A DNA stretch of 64,000 bases from positions 3,720,001 through 3,784,000 of the forward strand of contig NZ_CP043959.1 in assembly GCF_008632955.1 (NCBI RefSeq), in the 5' to 3' direction. The notes beneath the pieces are model-generated. The model saw only the letters and a program-made list of their open reading frames with translations. It was not told the origin of the DNA and ran no database searches. Both the position numbers and the translations under genes were made by a program. Numbering within the stretch: the first letter of the stretch is position 1; every line of letters starts with the position of its first letter. Shown piece after piece: positions 50,657-60,497 of the stretch. The stretch is from Streptomyces tendae. Its GTDB lineage: Bacteria; Actinomycetota; Actinomycetes; Streptomycetales; Streptomycetaceae.

Positions 50657-51979
50657 TCACGGCTGGAGTGGCATCGTCCAGCAGTTCGAGCTGGTGGCCT
50701 TGCCTTTGAGCCGGTCGGTCAGCCATTCGATCGCGTCCCCCTGGTCGGTCAACAGCGGCGCCAGATGGTTGGTCAGCAGCTTGTCGCCGAGGTTCGGCAG
50801 CCGGACCGCCTTGTAGGTGACGTCGCCGCCCTTCTTGCACCAGTCCACGGCCATCTGCCGCGCCTGGCCGTGCGGCACGATGTCGTCCTGCACGCCGGTG
50901 ACCACGCGGACCGGGCCGGTGGGCCGAAGGCGCCCGATGCGCTGGTCGTCCAGCACCGCCTGGGCGGCGGGCTCGCCGGCGATGATGTCGCCGACGGACC
51001 GGCCGTTCTTCGTCCACTTGGTGCTCCTGGTGAAGCCGTAGCCCAGGATCGCGTCACCGACGCAGGTGGTGGAGATGTCCTCGAGCGCCTTGCGTCCGGC
51101 GTCGTTCATGTTCGCCTCGACCACCGCCCGCAGGGCCGGCGAGGTCTGGGCGAAGCCGTTGATGGACCAGCCCAGCGCGCCGGCCAGGGCGCTGCCGTCG
51201 ATGCCCTTGGTCACGTCGGTCAGGTTGGCCGGCGGCGCGCCGCTGTAGGTGCCGGCCAGGGGGACGTCGGGCGCGTAGCCGCTCTGGAGCTCGGCGGCGG
51301 AGGCGCTGGCGCCGCCGCCCTGGCTGTAGCCGTACATCCCCACCCGGGAGGCGGCGGTGACGGACGCGCCGGGTACGGAACGCGCCACCCGGGCGGCGTC
51401 CAGCATCGCGTGCCCCTCGTCGACGCGGTCGACGTAGGTGTGCAGCCGGTCGGTGGCGCCGAGGCCCACGTAGTCGGTGACGACGACCGCCGCGCCGGTG
51501 GCGAGCAGGCGGTAGACCGCCAGGTTCTCGTAACCGAACGACAGGGTCTCCCCGGTGAGGGTCAGCGGGTTCTCCAGGGCGAGGGAGGGGGCGCACTGGT
51601 CGCCCTGGCCCATGGTGCCCGAGCCGACGACGACCAGGGGGCGGGGCCCGGTGCCTTTCCAGTCGGCGGACGGCTCGATGTAGGCGCCGGTGACGGCGAC
51701 CGGCTGCCCGTTCGCGTCGGTCGAGGTGTACATCAGGCGGGTGGCCGTGCCTGGCAGCCGGCGGCCGTCCAGGCCGGGCAGGCTCAGCCCGAGACGCAGC
51801 GGCTCATGGCGGATCAGCTTGCCGTTGCCCGACGGCAGTTCGGCAGGCGGGGAGTAGAAGGCGGGGATGGTGACGCCCCGCGACACGACCGGGTCGGTCG
51901 CGGCGGCGGGTGACGCGGACGCGCACACGCAGGCCGTCGTGGCGACGACGGTGGTCAGCACGCTGTTGATACGGCTCAC
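50657..51979 (-). CDS. Secreted lipase (secretory lipase/LIP family, alpha/beta hydrolase)
   Basis: 440 residues with a signal peptide (VLTTVVATTACVCASASPAAA). The alpha/beta hydrolase core has a nucleophile elbow GYSQGG (in VGMYGYSQGGGASA), a preceding VVVGSGTMGQGDQC region and AVVVTDYVGLGATD, all typical of the fungal/actinobacterial secretory lipase family. DDIVPH and TNHLAPL near the end give the probable Asp and His. It should hydrolyse acylglycerols or other esters outside the cell. GTG 51979 follows GAGGAGAG. Two TTAC/GTAA palindromes lie 55-95 bases upstream. Confidence 0.88.
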   Translation of the reverse strand: MSRINSVLTTVVATTACVCASASPAAATDPVVSRGVTIPAFYSPPAELPSGNGKLIRHEPLRLGLSLPGLDGRRLPGTATRLMYTSTDANGQPVAVTGAYIEPSADWKGTGPRPLVVVGSGTMGQGDQCAPSLALENPLTLTGETLSFGYENLAVYRLLATGAAVVVTDYVGLGATDRLHTYVDRVDEGHAMLDAARVARSVPGASVTAASRVGMYGYSQGGGASASAAELQSGYAPDVPLAGTYSGAPPANLTDVTKGIDGSALAGALGWSINGFAQTSPALRAVVEANMNDAGRKALEDISTTCVGDAILGYGFTRSTKWTKNGRSVGDIIAGEPAAQAVLDDQRIGRLRPTGPVRVVTGVQDDIVPHGQARQMAVDWCKKGGDVTYKAVRLPNLGDKLLTNHLAPLLTDQGDAIEWLTDRLKGKATSSNCWTMPLQP

Positions 51980-52033
51980 GGCTCTCTCCTCGCTGCGACT
52001 GCAGAAGATGAAACCGAAAACTAACAGCGCTCA

Positions 52034-52074
52034 CTTACCGTCGGTAACCCGCGAGTAAGTTACGGACCGGTAAC
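52034..52074. promoter_or_regulatory. Clustered TTACCG/CGGTAA palindromes upstream of the lipase
   Basis: TTACCGTCGGTAA (52035-52047) is a perfect 13-bp palindrome; GTTACGGACCGGTAAC (52059-52074) is a second, near-perfect one. CTTAC (52034) and GTAAG (52055) also form an outer pair. The array is a likely binding site for a TetR-type or similar dimeric regulator. Confidence 0.5.
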
Positions 52075-52115
52075 TTTTGGGGACGGTGAGCCGAAGGGGC
52101 CTCGGGCAGCACAAG

Positions 52116-52153
52116 AGGCGGGCCCCGCCGAGGCGTTCGGCGGGGACCGCCCT
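52116..52153 (-). terminator. Hairpin terminator after the S1 protease
   Basis: AGGCGGGCCCCGCCGA (52116-52131) pairs with TCGGCGGGGACCGCCCT (from 52137) with one mismatch; it lies just beyond the protease stop codon. Confidence 0.7.
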
Positions 52154-52168
52154 TTCGCTGCCGGAAGG

Positions 52169-53347
52169 TCAGGCGGTGTGCAGCGTCAGCCCGTAGCGGT
52201 TGAGGATCTCGTTGACCGGCTGGAACCAGGTCTCGCCCCCGCTGGAGCAGTTGCCCCAGCCTCCGGAGGTGACGCCCTGGGCCTGGTCACCGCTGAGGAA
52301 CGAACCGCCCGAGTCACCGCCCTCGGCGCACACACTGGTCTTCGTCATCTGGTGCACCGCCCCCTGGCTGTAGTTCACGGTCTCGTTCTTGGCCAGCACG
52401 CGGCCGCAGTGCCAGTGCGTCGTGGAGCCCGAGCGGCAGATCGAGGCACCCACCGGCGCCTCCGCCGAACCGCGCACCAACTGGTCCGGCACGGTGCCCC
52501 AGCCGAGCACCACCGGCACGGTCCACCAGCCGCTGCCCACGTTCACCCAGGCGTAGTCGTCGCCCGGGAACGAGGAGCCCTGGAAGTTGCCGATGTACGA
52601 GCCGTCCCAGCCCCTCACCTGCTGCCCGGCGCCGCCGCAGTGGCCGGCGGTGACGAAGCCGCCGTGCACCGAGAAGCCTATGGAACAGCGGACGTTGCCG
52701 GTGTAGTACGGGTCGCCGCCGACCGTGCCCGCGGCGAAGGTGCTGGGGGAGGTGCGCACGGTCCGCACGGTGACCGGGCCCGCCTCGCGGGCCTTGCCCA
52801 CGAAGGCGCGGACATCGTTGTCGGCCCGCCGGCCGTCGACCACGTTCACCACCACCGAGTTGGCGGCCGGGTCCACGGACCAACTGGCCACGCCCGCCGG
52901 GGCGTCGAGCTGGTCGAGGCGGGACTTGGCCGCGTCCAGCTGCCGTTCGGTGTGCGCCACGGTGCGGACGGCGGCACCGGAGTCGCGCAGGGTGCGCACG
53001 GTCGTGGCGTCGGCGTCCGGGGTGACGGCGACGGTGAGCTTCCCGTTGCCGGCGTCGAACCAGGAGCCGCCGTAGGCGGATCCGGCGGCCTTGCGTGCCT
53101 TGGGGGCCAGGGCGGTGGCCTCGCGTTCGGCGGCCAGGCGCTCCTCCGCCTCGGCGCGGGTCAGGCCGAGGTCGCGCTGCATCGCCCGCAGCAGCCCGGG
53201 GGAGGCGGGTGCCGCTTCGGTGCCGCCGGCGGTGGCGGTGGCGGGGGCGTCGTGCGCCGAGGCCGGGAGTGTGCCCGCGGCGGTGAAGCTGCCGATCAGC
53301 AGCGCGGCGGCGACCACGGCATGCGTGAGTCCGGTGCGTCTTCTCAT
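52169..53347 (-). CDS. Secreted S1 family (streptogrisin-like) serine protease
   Basis: 392 residues: signal peptide (about 1-32), alpha-lytic-type propeptide (about 35-205) and mature chymotrypsin-like domain with FVTAGHC (His), GDDYAWV (Asp) and EGGDSGGSFL (Ser). Cys pairs CSIGFS/GHC and CRSG/HCG are as in streptogrisins. There is no C-terminal binding domain. The protease is made as a zymogen that folds with its propeptide and matures outside the cell. ATG 53347 is used; it follows GAAGGG. A 14-bp palindrome identical to that of the GH64 glucanase is 52 bases upstream. Confidence 0.93.
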   Translation of the reverse strand: MRRRTGLTHAVVAAALLIGSFTAAGTLPASAHDAPATATAGGTEAAPASPGLLRAMQRDLGLTRAEAEERLAAEREATALAPKARKAAGSAYGGSWFDAGNGKLTVAVTPDADATTVRTLRDSGAAVRTVAHTERQLDAAKSRLDQLDAPAGVASWSVDPAANSVVVNVVDGRRADNDVRAFVGKAREAGPVTVRTVRTSPSTFAAGTVGGDPYYTGNVRCSIGFSVHGGFVTAGHCGGAGQQVRGWDGSYIGNFQGSSFPGDDYAWVNVGSGWWTVPVVLGWGTVPDQLVRGSAEAPVGASICRSGSTTHWHCGRVLAKNETVNYSQGAVHQMTKTSVCAEGGDSGGSFLSGDQAQGVTSGGWGNCSSGGETWFQPVNEILNRYGLTLHTA

Positions 53348-53398
53348 GGAAGGTGGCCCTTCGTCGTTCCAGCGAGGTGGGGGTGGAACAACCGCGTG

Positions 53399-53412
53399 TG
53401 AGAGCGCTCTCA
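53399..53412. promoter_or_regulatory. LacI-family-like operator upstream of the S1 protease
   Basis: TGAGAGCGCTCTCA, identical to 5007-5020. Both copies sit 50-75 bases before genes for secreted hydrolases on the minus strand. Confidence 0.6.
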
Positions 53413-53494
53413 ACCCGAGTCGAGGGGGAGTCTAGCTACTGAGGCACAACTGGTCCATACCAACTTCGGGACATCTGGAGTCAGTTGGCCGCCG

Positions 53495-55255
53495 TCAGTG
53501 CCGTGAGGCCGCCCCGTCGACGGGGACGCGGACGGTCAGCAGGGCGACGTCGTCGTCGTTGTCGGCCGGCCGGGCCCGCTCCAGCACCAGGTCGGTGAAC
53601 CGGTCCGGCGACTGCTGGGCCAGGGCGGCCGCGTGGACGCGCAGCCGCTCCATCCCTTCCTCCAGATCGCGGCCGGGCTCCTCGATGAGACCGTCGGTGT
53701 AGAACAACAGCGTCGCCCCCGGCAGGAGTTCGGCCTCCCCGTCGGGGCGGGGGCGGTCCGTACCGGAACCGAGCAGGATGCCGTGCCCGTCGGTGAGATG
53801 GCGGGCCTCGCCGTCCCGGGTGACCAGCAGCGGCGGGGGGTGACCGGCGTTGGTCCACGACAGCGTCCACCGGCCGTCCCCGACGGGGGACATCCGGGCG
53901 AACAGCAGCGTGGCCATGGTGACTTCGGTGATGTGCACGGCCGCCCGGTCGAGCCGGGAGACGATCCTGCTCGGCGGATCCTGCTGGGACCACGCGTACG
54001 CCCGCAGCACGTTGCGCATCTGCGCCATGCCCGCCGCCGCGTCGAGGTCGTGCCCGACGACGTCCCCGACGGCCAGCGCCGTGGTCCCGTCGGGCAGCAC
54101 GAACGCGTCGTACCAGTCGCCGCCGACCTGCGAGGCGTCGGGCGCGGCCAGGTACCGGGCGCTCATCTCCAGCCCGGGCACGTGCGGGAGCTGCGGCAGC
54201 AGGTGACGCTGCATGGTCTCGGCGACCTTGCGCTGCCGCTGGTACAGCCGGGCGTTGTCCAGCGCCAGGCCGGCCCGCCGGCAGACGTCCTCCACCAGCG
54301 GCAGATCGGCCGCGGTGAACGGGTCCGGACGGTCCGCCCGGCCCAGGGTCAGCGCCCCGAGCACCTCGCGCAGCCCCCGGATCGGCGCGACGGCCGCGGA
54401 GTGGATGCCGGACTCCGCGAACAGCCGGCGCTGCTCCACCGCGAAGGGGGAGTCCGGCGTCCGGTGCAGCGAGGGATCGGCCAGGGCGGGGGAGACCCCG
54501 CGCAGCGCCCGGGCGAGCGGCATCAGGGAGTTTTGCGGCACGGGGGCCAGGGGGCCCTGCAAATCCTCGCGGCGCACCAGGTCGCCGTTGTCGGCGTGGA
54601 CCACGGTGGTGCGCCGCACCTCGCCGCGTTCGGTGACCAGGTCGACGACCGCCCAGTCGGCGAGCTGCGGCACCACCAGCCGCACCAGCCTGCGCAGCGC
54701 CGTCTCGACGTCGAGGGTGGCGGTGAGCTGGGTGGTGGTCTCGGCCAGCAGGGCGAGCCGCTCCAGCTCGGGCAGGGGACTGATGAACCGGCTGCCCGGT
54801 GCGCGCACCTCCTCCGGGTCGTGCGGCGTGTGGAAGAGCACCAGGGTGCGATCGGCCCCGTCGTCGGTGCGGCACGGAGTGACCAGCCAGGACACCCGGA
54901 CGAGGGAACCGTCGCCGCGCTCGAACCACTCCTCCTCCGACTGCACCGTGCGCCCGGCCATGTAGGCGTGCCGCATCCCGCACTGGGTGCGGGGCAGCGG
55001 AGCGCCGTACCGGCTGCGGTGCAGCAGGTCGTGCGCGTCGCGGCCGAGGAACTCCTCCTCGGGCCGGCCCAGCAGCCGCTCGGCGTGGGCGTTGACCGCA
55101 ACGACGGTGCCCTTGGAGTCCACCACGTAGGCGCCGGTGCCGAGGGACACCAGCAGCGAGGCCAGCGACGCCGGTCCGGGCACCGTCCGTCCGCCCGCCC
55201 TGTTCCCGCTGTCCGCGGTTGTGGTGTCCGCGTCCCTGAAGTCTTCGCGTGTCAT
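53495..55255 (-). CDS. Cytoplasmic PAS-GAF-SpoIIE (PP2C) phosphatase
   Basis: 586 residues. PAS at about 30-150 (GAYVVDSKGTVVAVNAHAERLLG), GAF at about 175-340, PP2C/SpoIIE at about 370-570 with GGDWYDAFVL, VGDVVGHDLDAAA and YTDGLIEEPG, which keep the Mn-binding Asp residues. No membrane segment and no kinase-like domain. Likely dephosphorylates an anti-anti-sigma factor on an intracellular signal. ATG 55255 follows GGGGGG; open frame upstream to 55870 is not family-like. Confidence 0.9.
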   Translation of the reverse strand: MTREDFRDADTTTADSGNRAGGRTVPGPASLASLLVSLGTGAYVVDSKGTVVAVNAHAERLLGRPEEEFLGRDAHDLLHRSRYGAPLPRTQCGMRHAYMAGRTVQSEEEWFERGDGSLVRVSWLVTPCRTDDGADRTLVLFHTPHDPEEVRAPGSRFISPLPELERLALLAETTTQLTATLDVETALRRLVRLVVPQLADWAVVDLVTERGEVRRTTVVHADNGDLVRREDLQGPLAPVPQNSLMPLARALRGVSPALADPSLHRTPDSPFAVEQRRLFAESGIHSAAVAPIRGLREVLGALTLGRADRPDPFTAADLPLVEDVCRRAGLALDNARLYQRQRKVAETMQRHLLPQLPHVPGLEMSARYLAAPDASQVGGDWYDAFVLPDGTTALAVGDVVGHDLDAAAGMAQMRNVLRAYAWSQQDPPSRIVSRLDRAAVHITEVTMATLLFARMSPVGDGRWTLSWTNAGHPPPLLVTRDGEARHLTDGHGILLGSGTDRPRPDGEAELLPGATLLFYTDGLIEEPGRDLEEGMERLRVHAAALAQQSPDRFTDLVLERARPADNDDDVALLTVRVPVDGAASRH

Positions 55256-55433
55256 GCCGTACCCCCCGTCCGGCGGGCGGCCCGTTCCCGCTCGGTCACG
55301 TGGTGCCCCTCCTCCTGTGTACCGCCGTCCCGTCCGGGTGCCCCTGCCCCGGCGCGTCCGCACGCGGGTACCGCCCCCGGGTAGCCGGGGCGCCGGGACC
55401 CTCGCATCCGTTCGCGCGGTCGTCCGCCGTCGC

Positions 55434-56372
55434 TCACGCGCTGTCCCTCTCCGCCCGTTCGGCACGGCGCGCGGCGGCCGCCGCCTCCCGTTCGGCCCCG
55501 GCGAGGGCGTCCGCGGCGGCGTCGTCCCGCTCCTGGGCCTCCGCGCGTTCGGTCCTCGTCCGCTCCCGTTCGGTGCGGGCCCGCCCGAGCTGTTCCTCCA
55601 GCTCGGCCACCCGCTCCCCGGCCTCCCGCTCCCGCTCACCCGCCCGTTCCAGCGCCACCCCGGCTTCTTCGCGGGCGTCGCGCCGTTCAGCCAGCCGCGC
55701 CTCGGCGGCCCGCGCCTCCTCCCGCGCCCGGGCCGCACGCTCCTCCCGTTCGGCACGCCGCCGCTCGGCCGCCTCGTCCTTGCGCCTGCGCGCCGTCGGC
55801 GGCTCCGCACGCGACGTCCGGGTGGGCGCCGGATCGCGGCGGACGGGCGCGGCGGCGACCGCCTCCGCACCGAACTCCGAGGGAGGGGTGAGCACGTTCT
55901 CCACCCGGCCCGCGTCCCACACGGCCGCCGCCTCCGGGTCGGCGAGCACCGCGCGCAGCGTCGTCTCCACGTCCCGCTGGACCGTGTCCGACAGCGGGTG
56001 CCCGGCCGTCCGCGCCAGCTGCGCCGCCTGCCGCGACAGCTCGGAGACGATGCGCCTCCGCTGCGCCGACAGCTCCTTCAGACCGCTCGGGTCCAGGGTG
56101 GCGTAGGCCTCGCGCAGCGCCTGCCCCAGCTCCAGGAACTGCCGCGCCTCGTCGGGCCGTGAGCGCCGCAGCAGGTTCGCCGCCCACGCGGCGAGGGTGG
56201 GACGGCGGGCGGCGTGGATACGGCGGGCGTCCTCGGCCCGCCTCCCCGTCCGGGCCGCCGCCGCGCGTTCCTCACGCCGGGCGACGAAGTCCGACGGCGG
56301 CAGCGCGTACAGCTCGTCGAGGACCGCCTCGACGTCGTCCACCGGGCCGGCCCGCCCGTCCTCACGCCGCAT
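55434..56372 (-). CDS. Conserved hypothetical protein with long C-terminal coiled coil
   Basis: 312 residues. Residues 1-160 are a helical domain (VLDELYALPPSDFVARREER, RPTLAAWAANLLRRSRPDEA, FLELGQALREAYATLDPSGL), a combination I know from uncharacterised actinobacterial proteins. From about 190 to the end is an almost uninterrupted Glu/Arg/Ala coiled coil (RAEREERAARAREEARAAEA, REREAGERVAELEEQLGRAR). Function unknown; the architecture suits a structural or DNA-associated protein. ATG 56372 is chosen; the frame remains open upstream through the antiporter region by composition only. Confidence 0.75.
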   Translation of the reverse strand: MRREDGRAGPVDDVEAVLDELYALPPSDFVARREERAAAARTGRRAEDARRIHAARRPTLAAWAANLLRRSRPDEARQFLELGQALREAYATLDPSGLKELSAQRRRIVSELSRQAAQLARTAGHPLSDTVQRDVETTLRAVLADPEAAAVWDAGRVENVLTPPSEFGAEAVAAAPVRRDPAPTRTSRAEPPTARRRKDEAAERRRAEREERAARAREEARAAEARLAERRDAREEAGVALERAGEREREAGERVAELEEQLGRARTERERTRTERAEAQERDDAAADALAGAEREAAAAARRAERAERDSA

Positions 56373-56449
56373 GATCCCCACACAACACCGAACCCGGCGG
56401 CCCCGCACATCGGGACGGGCCGCGGGTCGTGCGGTCACGGGCAGGACGT

Positions 56450-57753
56450 TCACAGCCGTTCCCCGGCCACTTCGTGGTCCTTCGGGTCGTGCCCCGCGCC
56501 CTTCGCCTTGGCGCGGTGCAGCCGCAGCCGGTCCAGGCGCGAGATGACCGGCGTGGCGCTCACCCCGTGCAGCGCCACCGAGGCGACCACCGTGAAGGTC
56601 ACCACCGCCCACAGCACCTCGGGAGGCACCCCGAAGTCGTGGGAGTCCAGCGCGTACGCCAGGTAGAACAGGGAGCCGATGCCGCGGATGCCGAAGAACG
56701 CGGTGACCACCCGCTCCCGGGGGCCCGCCGCAGCGCCGAGCTGGGCGGCCCACCCGGTCACCGGGCGGACGACGAGCAGCAGCAGCACGCCCACCACCGC
56801 GCCTGCCAGCTGAGCGGCGCCAGCCCGCCCTGGGCGACGAACGCGCCAGGAGGAACAGCAGCACCGCCGTCAGCAGCCGCTCGATCTGCTCCACGAAGTC
56901 GTGCAGCACCCCGTGGAAGCCGTGCGTGCGCTCCGCCGAGCGGATCCGGCAGGCGGTGACGAACACGGCGAGGAAGCCGTAACCGTGCACCAGCTCCGTC
57001 ACCCCGTACGCGAGGAACGTCGCGCCGAGAGCCACGAACCCCTCGCTGTGCTCGGACAGCCGCATCGCCTGCCACCGGGCCCGGAAGAAAAGCCGGCCCA
57101 GCAGCGCCCCGACGAGCAGCCCCACGGCCACGCCCGCCGCGCACTTGTACAGCACCTCCACCAGCAGCCAGTGGCCGACACCGCCGCCGGTCAGCTGCCC
57201 GCCCGCGGCCGCCAGGGCCATCGCCCCCGCGACGAAGGGGAAGGCCAGCCCGTCGTTCAGCCCGGCCTCACCGGTCAGGGTGAAGCGAACCTCGTCCTCG
57301 TCGTGCTCCGCGTCCGTCGGCTCCCGACGCGCACCTCGGAGGCGAGCACCGGGTCGGTGGGGAGAGCACGGCCGCCAGCAGCAGCGCCGCGGCGACGGGC
57401 CAGTCCAGCAGGCCCCAGGTGAGGGCGGCGACGGCGGCTATGGTCAGCGGCATCGTGATGCCGAGCTGCCGCCACACCCCCTGCCAGTTGGCGAGGCCGA
57501 AGGGCCGGTTCAGGGCGAGACCCGCGCCCATGAGGGACAGCACCACGCAGATCTCCGCGAGGTGCTCCACCCACGGCCCGTCCGCCACCGGGTCGATCTC
57601 CGGCAGCGGGACGGGCAGCAACTGGACGACGGCGCCGAGGCCGAGGAACACCAGGGGAAGGGACAGCGGCCTGCGGGCCAGCAGCCGCGGCAGCACGGCG
57701 GCGCCGAGGGCGACCGTGCCGAGGAGGGCGAAGAGGAAGTCTGCTGTGGTCAC
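56450..57753 (-). pseudogene. CPA1-type Na+/H+ antiporter, frame broken by four single-base losses
   Basis: From GTG 57753 the protein reads LFALLGTVALGAAVLPRLLA ... LAEICVVLSLMGAGLALNRP, a standard cation/proton antiporter N-terminus with about 12 hydrophobic segments when completed. The conserved VLSPTDPVLASEV motif needs one base added at the G run 57359-57362 and another at 57323-57325. Later breaks are near 56846-56847 and 56797-56803, after which the end (VRPVTGWAAQLG ... FFGIRGIGSLFYLAYALD) resumes in a third frame. With four bases restored the gene gives about 435 residues, the normal family length. All four sites are short C/G runs. Confidence 0.85.
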
Positions 57754-57943
57754 CGCTCACGTGTGCCCCGGCCTTCTCGGGCGCAAGCAGCCCGTCCGGC
57801 CGGAAATGCCTGGCCATGACGCGTGACGTGCGACACGGGCGGGGACGGCCCGCCGGTCCGCCGCCGTGTACGCCTGTGTCGGTACGCGGGGTTACTCCCG
57901 CCGTGGGATGTCCCCGGCGGCGCGGCCCGGCACCGTGGACGGC

Positions 57944-58474
57944 GTGACACTCGACCGCCCCGCACGCCGGGCCCTCCTCGTCGTCCATGTCGTCGCCTCC
58001 GCCGGCTGGCTGGGGCTGTCCGCCGGGCTGCTCGCGCTCGGCCTCGCCGCGAACACGACCGGGTCGGCGGCCACGCTGGAGGCGGCCGTCCGCGCCATGA
58101 AGCTGTTCGCCGACTGGCTCCTGCTGCCGGTCGCCCTGCTGACCCTGGCGAGCGGTCTGGTCCTGTCCCTGGGCACCCCCTGGGGGCTGGCCCGGCACCG
58201 CTGGGTGTGGACCAAGTTCTGGCTGACCCTCGCCACGACCACCGCCACCGCCTTCGTCCTGCGGCCGGGCGTGAAGGACGCGGTGGCGGCCGTCTCCTCC
58301 GGTCACGCGCTGCCCGACGGCGGCGACGTCCTGATGGGGCCGATCGTGTCCCTGTCCGCCTACGTCTTCATGACCGTGATCTCGGTGCTCAAGCCGTGGG
58401 GTCTCACCCGCCGCGGCCGTCGTCTGCGGGAGGCCGCGCGCAGGCCGAGGCCCGCCGCACCCGCCCGCGTCTGA
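57944..58474 (+). CDS. Small integral membrane protein
   Basis: 176 residues, four membrane helices (LLVVHVVASAGWLGLSAGLLALGL; FADWLLLPVALLTLASGLVLS; TKFWLTLATTTATAFVL; IVSLSAYVFMTVISVL). The HVVASAGWLG start resembles CopD/DUF2269-like membrane proteins. A basic C-terminal tail is cytoplasmic. GTG 57944 is the most likely start by family pattern; ATG 57908 in the same frame is possible. Divergent from the antiporter across 190 bp. Confidence 0.7.
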   Translation: MTLDRPARRALLVVHVVASAGWLGLSAGLLALGLAANTTGSAATLEAAVRAMKLFADWLLLPVALLTLASGLVLSLGTPWGLARHRWVWTKFWLTLATTTATAFVLRPGVKDAVAAVSSGHALPDGGDVLMGPIVSLSAYVFMTVISVLKPWGLTRRGRRLREAARRPRPAAPARV

Positions 58475-58522
58475 CCGCGGGCGGGGACGACGGGCCGTGG
58501 ACCGTCATCACCCGGCGTCACC

Positions 58523-60430
58523 TCACAGGGTGCGCTCCAGGCGGTCCGCCATCAGCCGCACGAAACGCGCCGGGTCCTTGGGCCGGCCGCCCTCGGCCAC
58601 CACGGCCAGGGTGTACAGCAGTTCCGCGGTGTCGGTGAGTTCCGAGCGGTCCTCCCGCTCCCCGTACGCCTCGTTGAGGCCCTTCACCAGGGCGTGGTCC
58701 GGGTTCAGTTCGAGGACGCGCCTGCTGCGCGGCACCTCCTGCCCCATCGCCCGGTACATGTTCTCCAGCGCCGGTGTGAGGTCGTTCGCGTCGGCGACGA
58801 GGCAGGCCGGGGACACGGTGAGACGCGTCGACAGCCGCACCTCCTTGACGTCGTCCTCCAGCCGCTCCCGCATCCAGCCGAGCAGACCGGCGTACGCCTC
58901 GGCCTGCTGCTTCTGCTCGTCCTCGCTCCGGTCGTCCTCGCGCGCGGCCAGGTCGATCTCGCCCTTGGCGACCGACCGCAGCCGCTTGCCCTCGAACTCG
59001 TCGACGGCGTCCACCCACACCTCGTCGACCGGGTCGGTGAGCAGCAGCACCTCGATGCCGCGCTCCCGGAAGGCCTCCATGTGCGGGGAGTTGTCGATCG
59101 CCTCGCGCGACTCGCCGGTGATGAACCAGATGTCGTCCTGCCCGTCCGGCATCCGCTCCACGTACTGCTTGAGCGTGACCGCCTCGCCGTCCTCGTGCGT
59201 GGACGCGAAGGAGGCCACCGCGAGCAGCGCGTCCCGGTTGTCGGGGTCGGTGACCAGGCCCTCCTTGAGCACCGCACCGAACTCGCGCCAGAAGGTGGCG
59301 TACTTCTCCGAGTCCCCGGTCATCATGCTCTTCACCGAGGACAGCACCTTCTTGGTGAGGCGGCGCTGCATCATCCGGATGTGCCGGTCCTGCTGGAGGA
59401 TCTCGCGGGACACGTTGAGCGAGAGGTCCTGCGCGTCGACGACGCCCTTGACGAACCGCAGGTACGCCGGGAGCAGCGCCTCGCAGTCGTCCATGATGAA
59501 GACGCGCTTCACGTACAGCTGCAGGCCGTGCCGCATGTTCTGCTGGAACAGGTCGTGCGGGGCGTGCGACGGGACGAACAGCAGGGCCTGGTACTCGAAG
59601 GTGCCCTCGGCGTGCAGCTGGACGGTCTCCAGCGGCTCCCGCCAGTCGTGGCCGATGTGCTTGTACAGCTCGTGGTACTCGTCCTCGGACACCTCGTCGC
59701 GCGAGCGCGCCCACAGCGCCTTCATCGAGTTCAGCGTCTCGGGCCCGGCCGCCCCGCCGTCGTCACCCCGCTCATCCTTCTCCCCGACCAGCCGGATCGG
59801 CCAGGTGATGAAGTCCGAGTAGCGCTTGACGATCTCCCTGACCTTGAACACCGAGGTGTAGTCGTGGAGCTGGTTGTCCGGGTCGGCCGGCTTGAGGTGC
59901 AGGACGACCGAGGTGCCCTGGGGAGCGTCGTCGACCCGCTCCAGCGTGTACGTGCCCTCGCCGCGCGAGGTCCAGCGGGTGCCCTGATGCTCGCCGGCCC
60001 GCCGGGTCAGCAGGGTGACCTCGTCGGCGACCATGAACCCGGAGTAGAAGCCGACGCCGAACTGGCCGATCAGCCCCTCCGCCCCGGCCGCGTCCTGCGC
60101 CTCCTTCAGCTCCTTCATGAACTGCGCCGTGCCCGAGTTGGCGATGGTGCCGATCAGCTCGCCGACCTCGTCGTACGACATGCCGATGCCGTTGTCCCGC
60201 ACGGTGAGCGTGCGGGCGTCCGGGTCGATCTCCAGCTCGATGTGCAGGTCGGAGACGTCGGCGTCGAGCGTGTCGTCACGCAGCGCGGCCAGCCGCAGCT
60301 TGTCGAGCGCGTCCGAGGCGTTGGAGACGAGCTCGCGGAGGAAGACGTCCTTGTTCGAGTAGACCGAGTGGATCATCAGCTGGAGCAGCTGACGAGCCTC
60401 TACCTGGAACTCAAACGTTTCGGTCGACAT
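58523..60430 (-). CDS. htpG: Molecular chaperone HtpG (Hsp90)
   Basis: 635 residues, the usual length. The N-terminal ATPase starts [43 protein letters not shown], with [14 protein letters not shown] and [14 protein letters not shown] as the nucleotide-binding motifs. The middle ([18 protein letters not shown], here [14 protein letters not shown]) and C-terminal dimerisation domains are complete. HtpG remodels client proteins with DnaK. ATG 60430 follows GAGGTAAT. No heat-shock repeat (CIRCE or HAIR) was recognised in the short gap before the gene. Confidence 0.97.
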
Positions 60431-60497
60431 GGTTCGCGATTACCTCACAGGTCCGTGGAAGCCGGATGGTGGCGCGATCACTGTAGTCAACGGAGCG

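Noticed and set aside
55256..55433. Extension of the PAS-GAF-SpoIIE protein upstream to 55870
   Set aside because: The extra sequence is Arg/Pro-rich antisense of the coiled-coil gene; ATG 55255 begins the family-like sequence.
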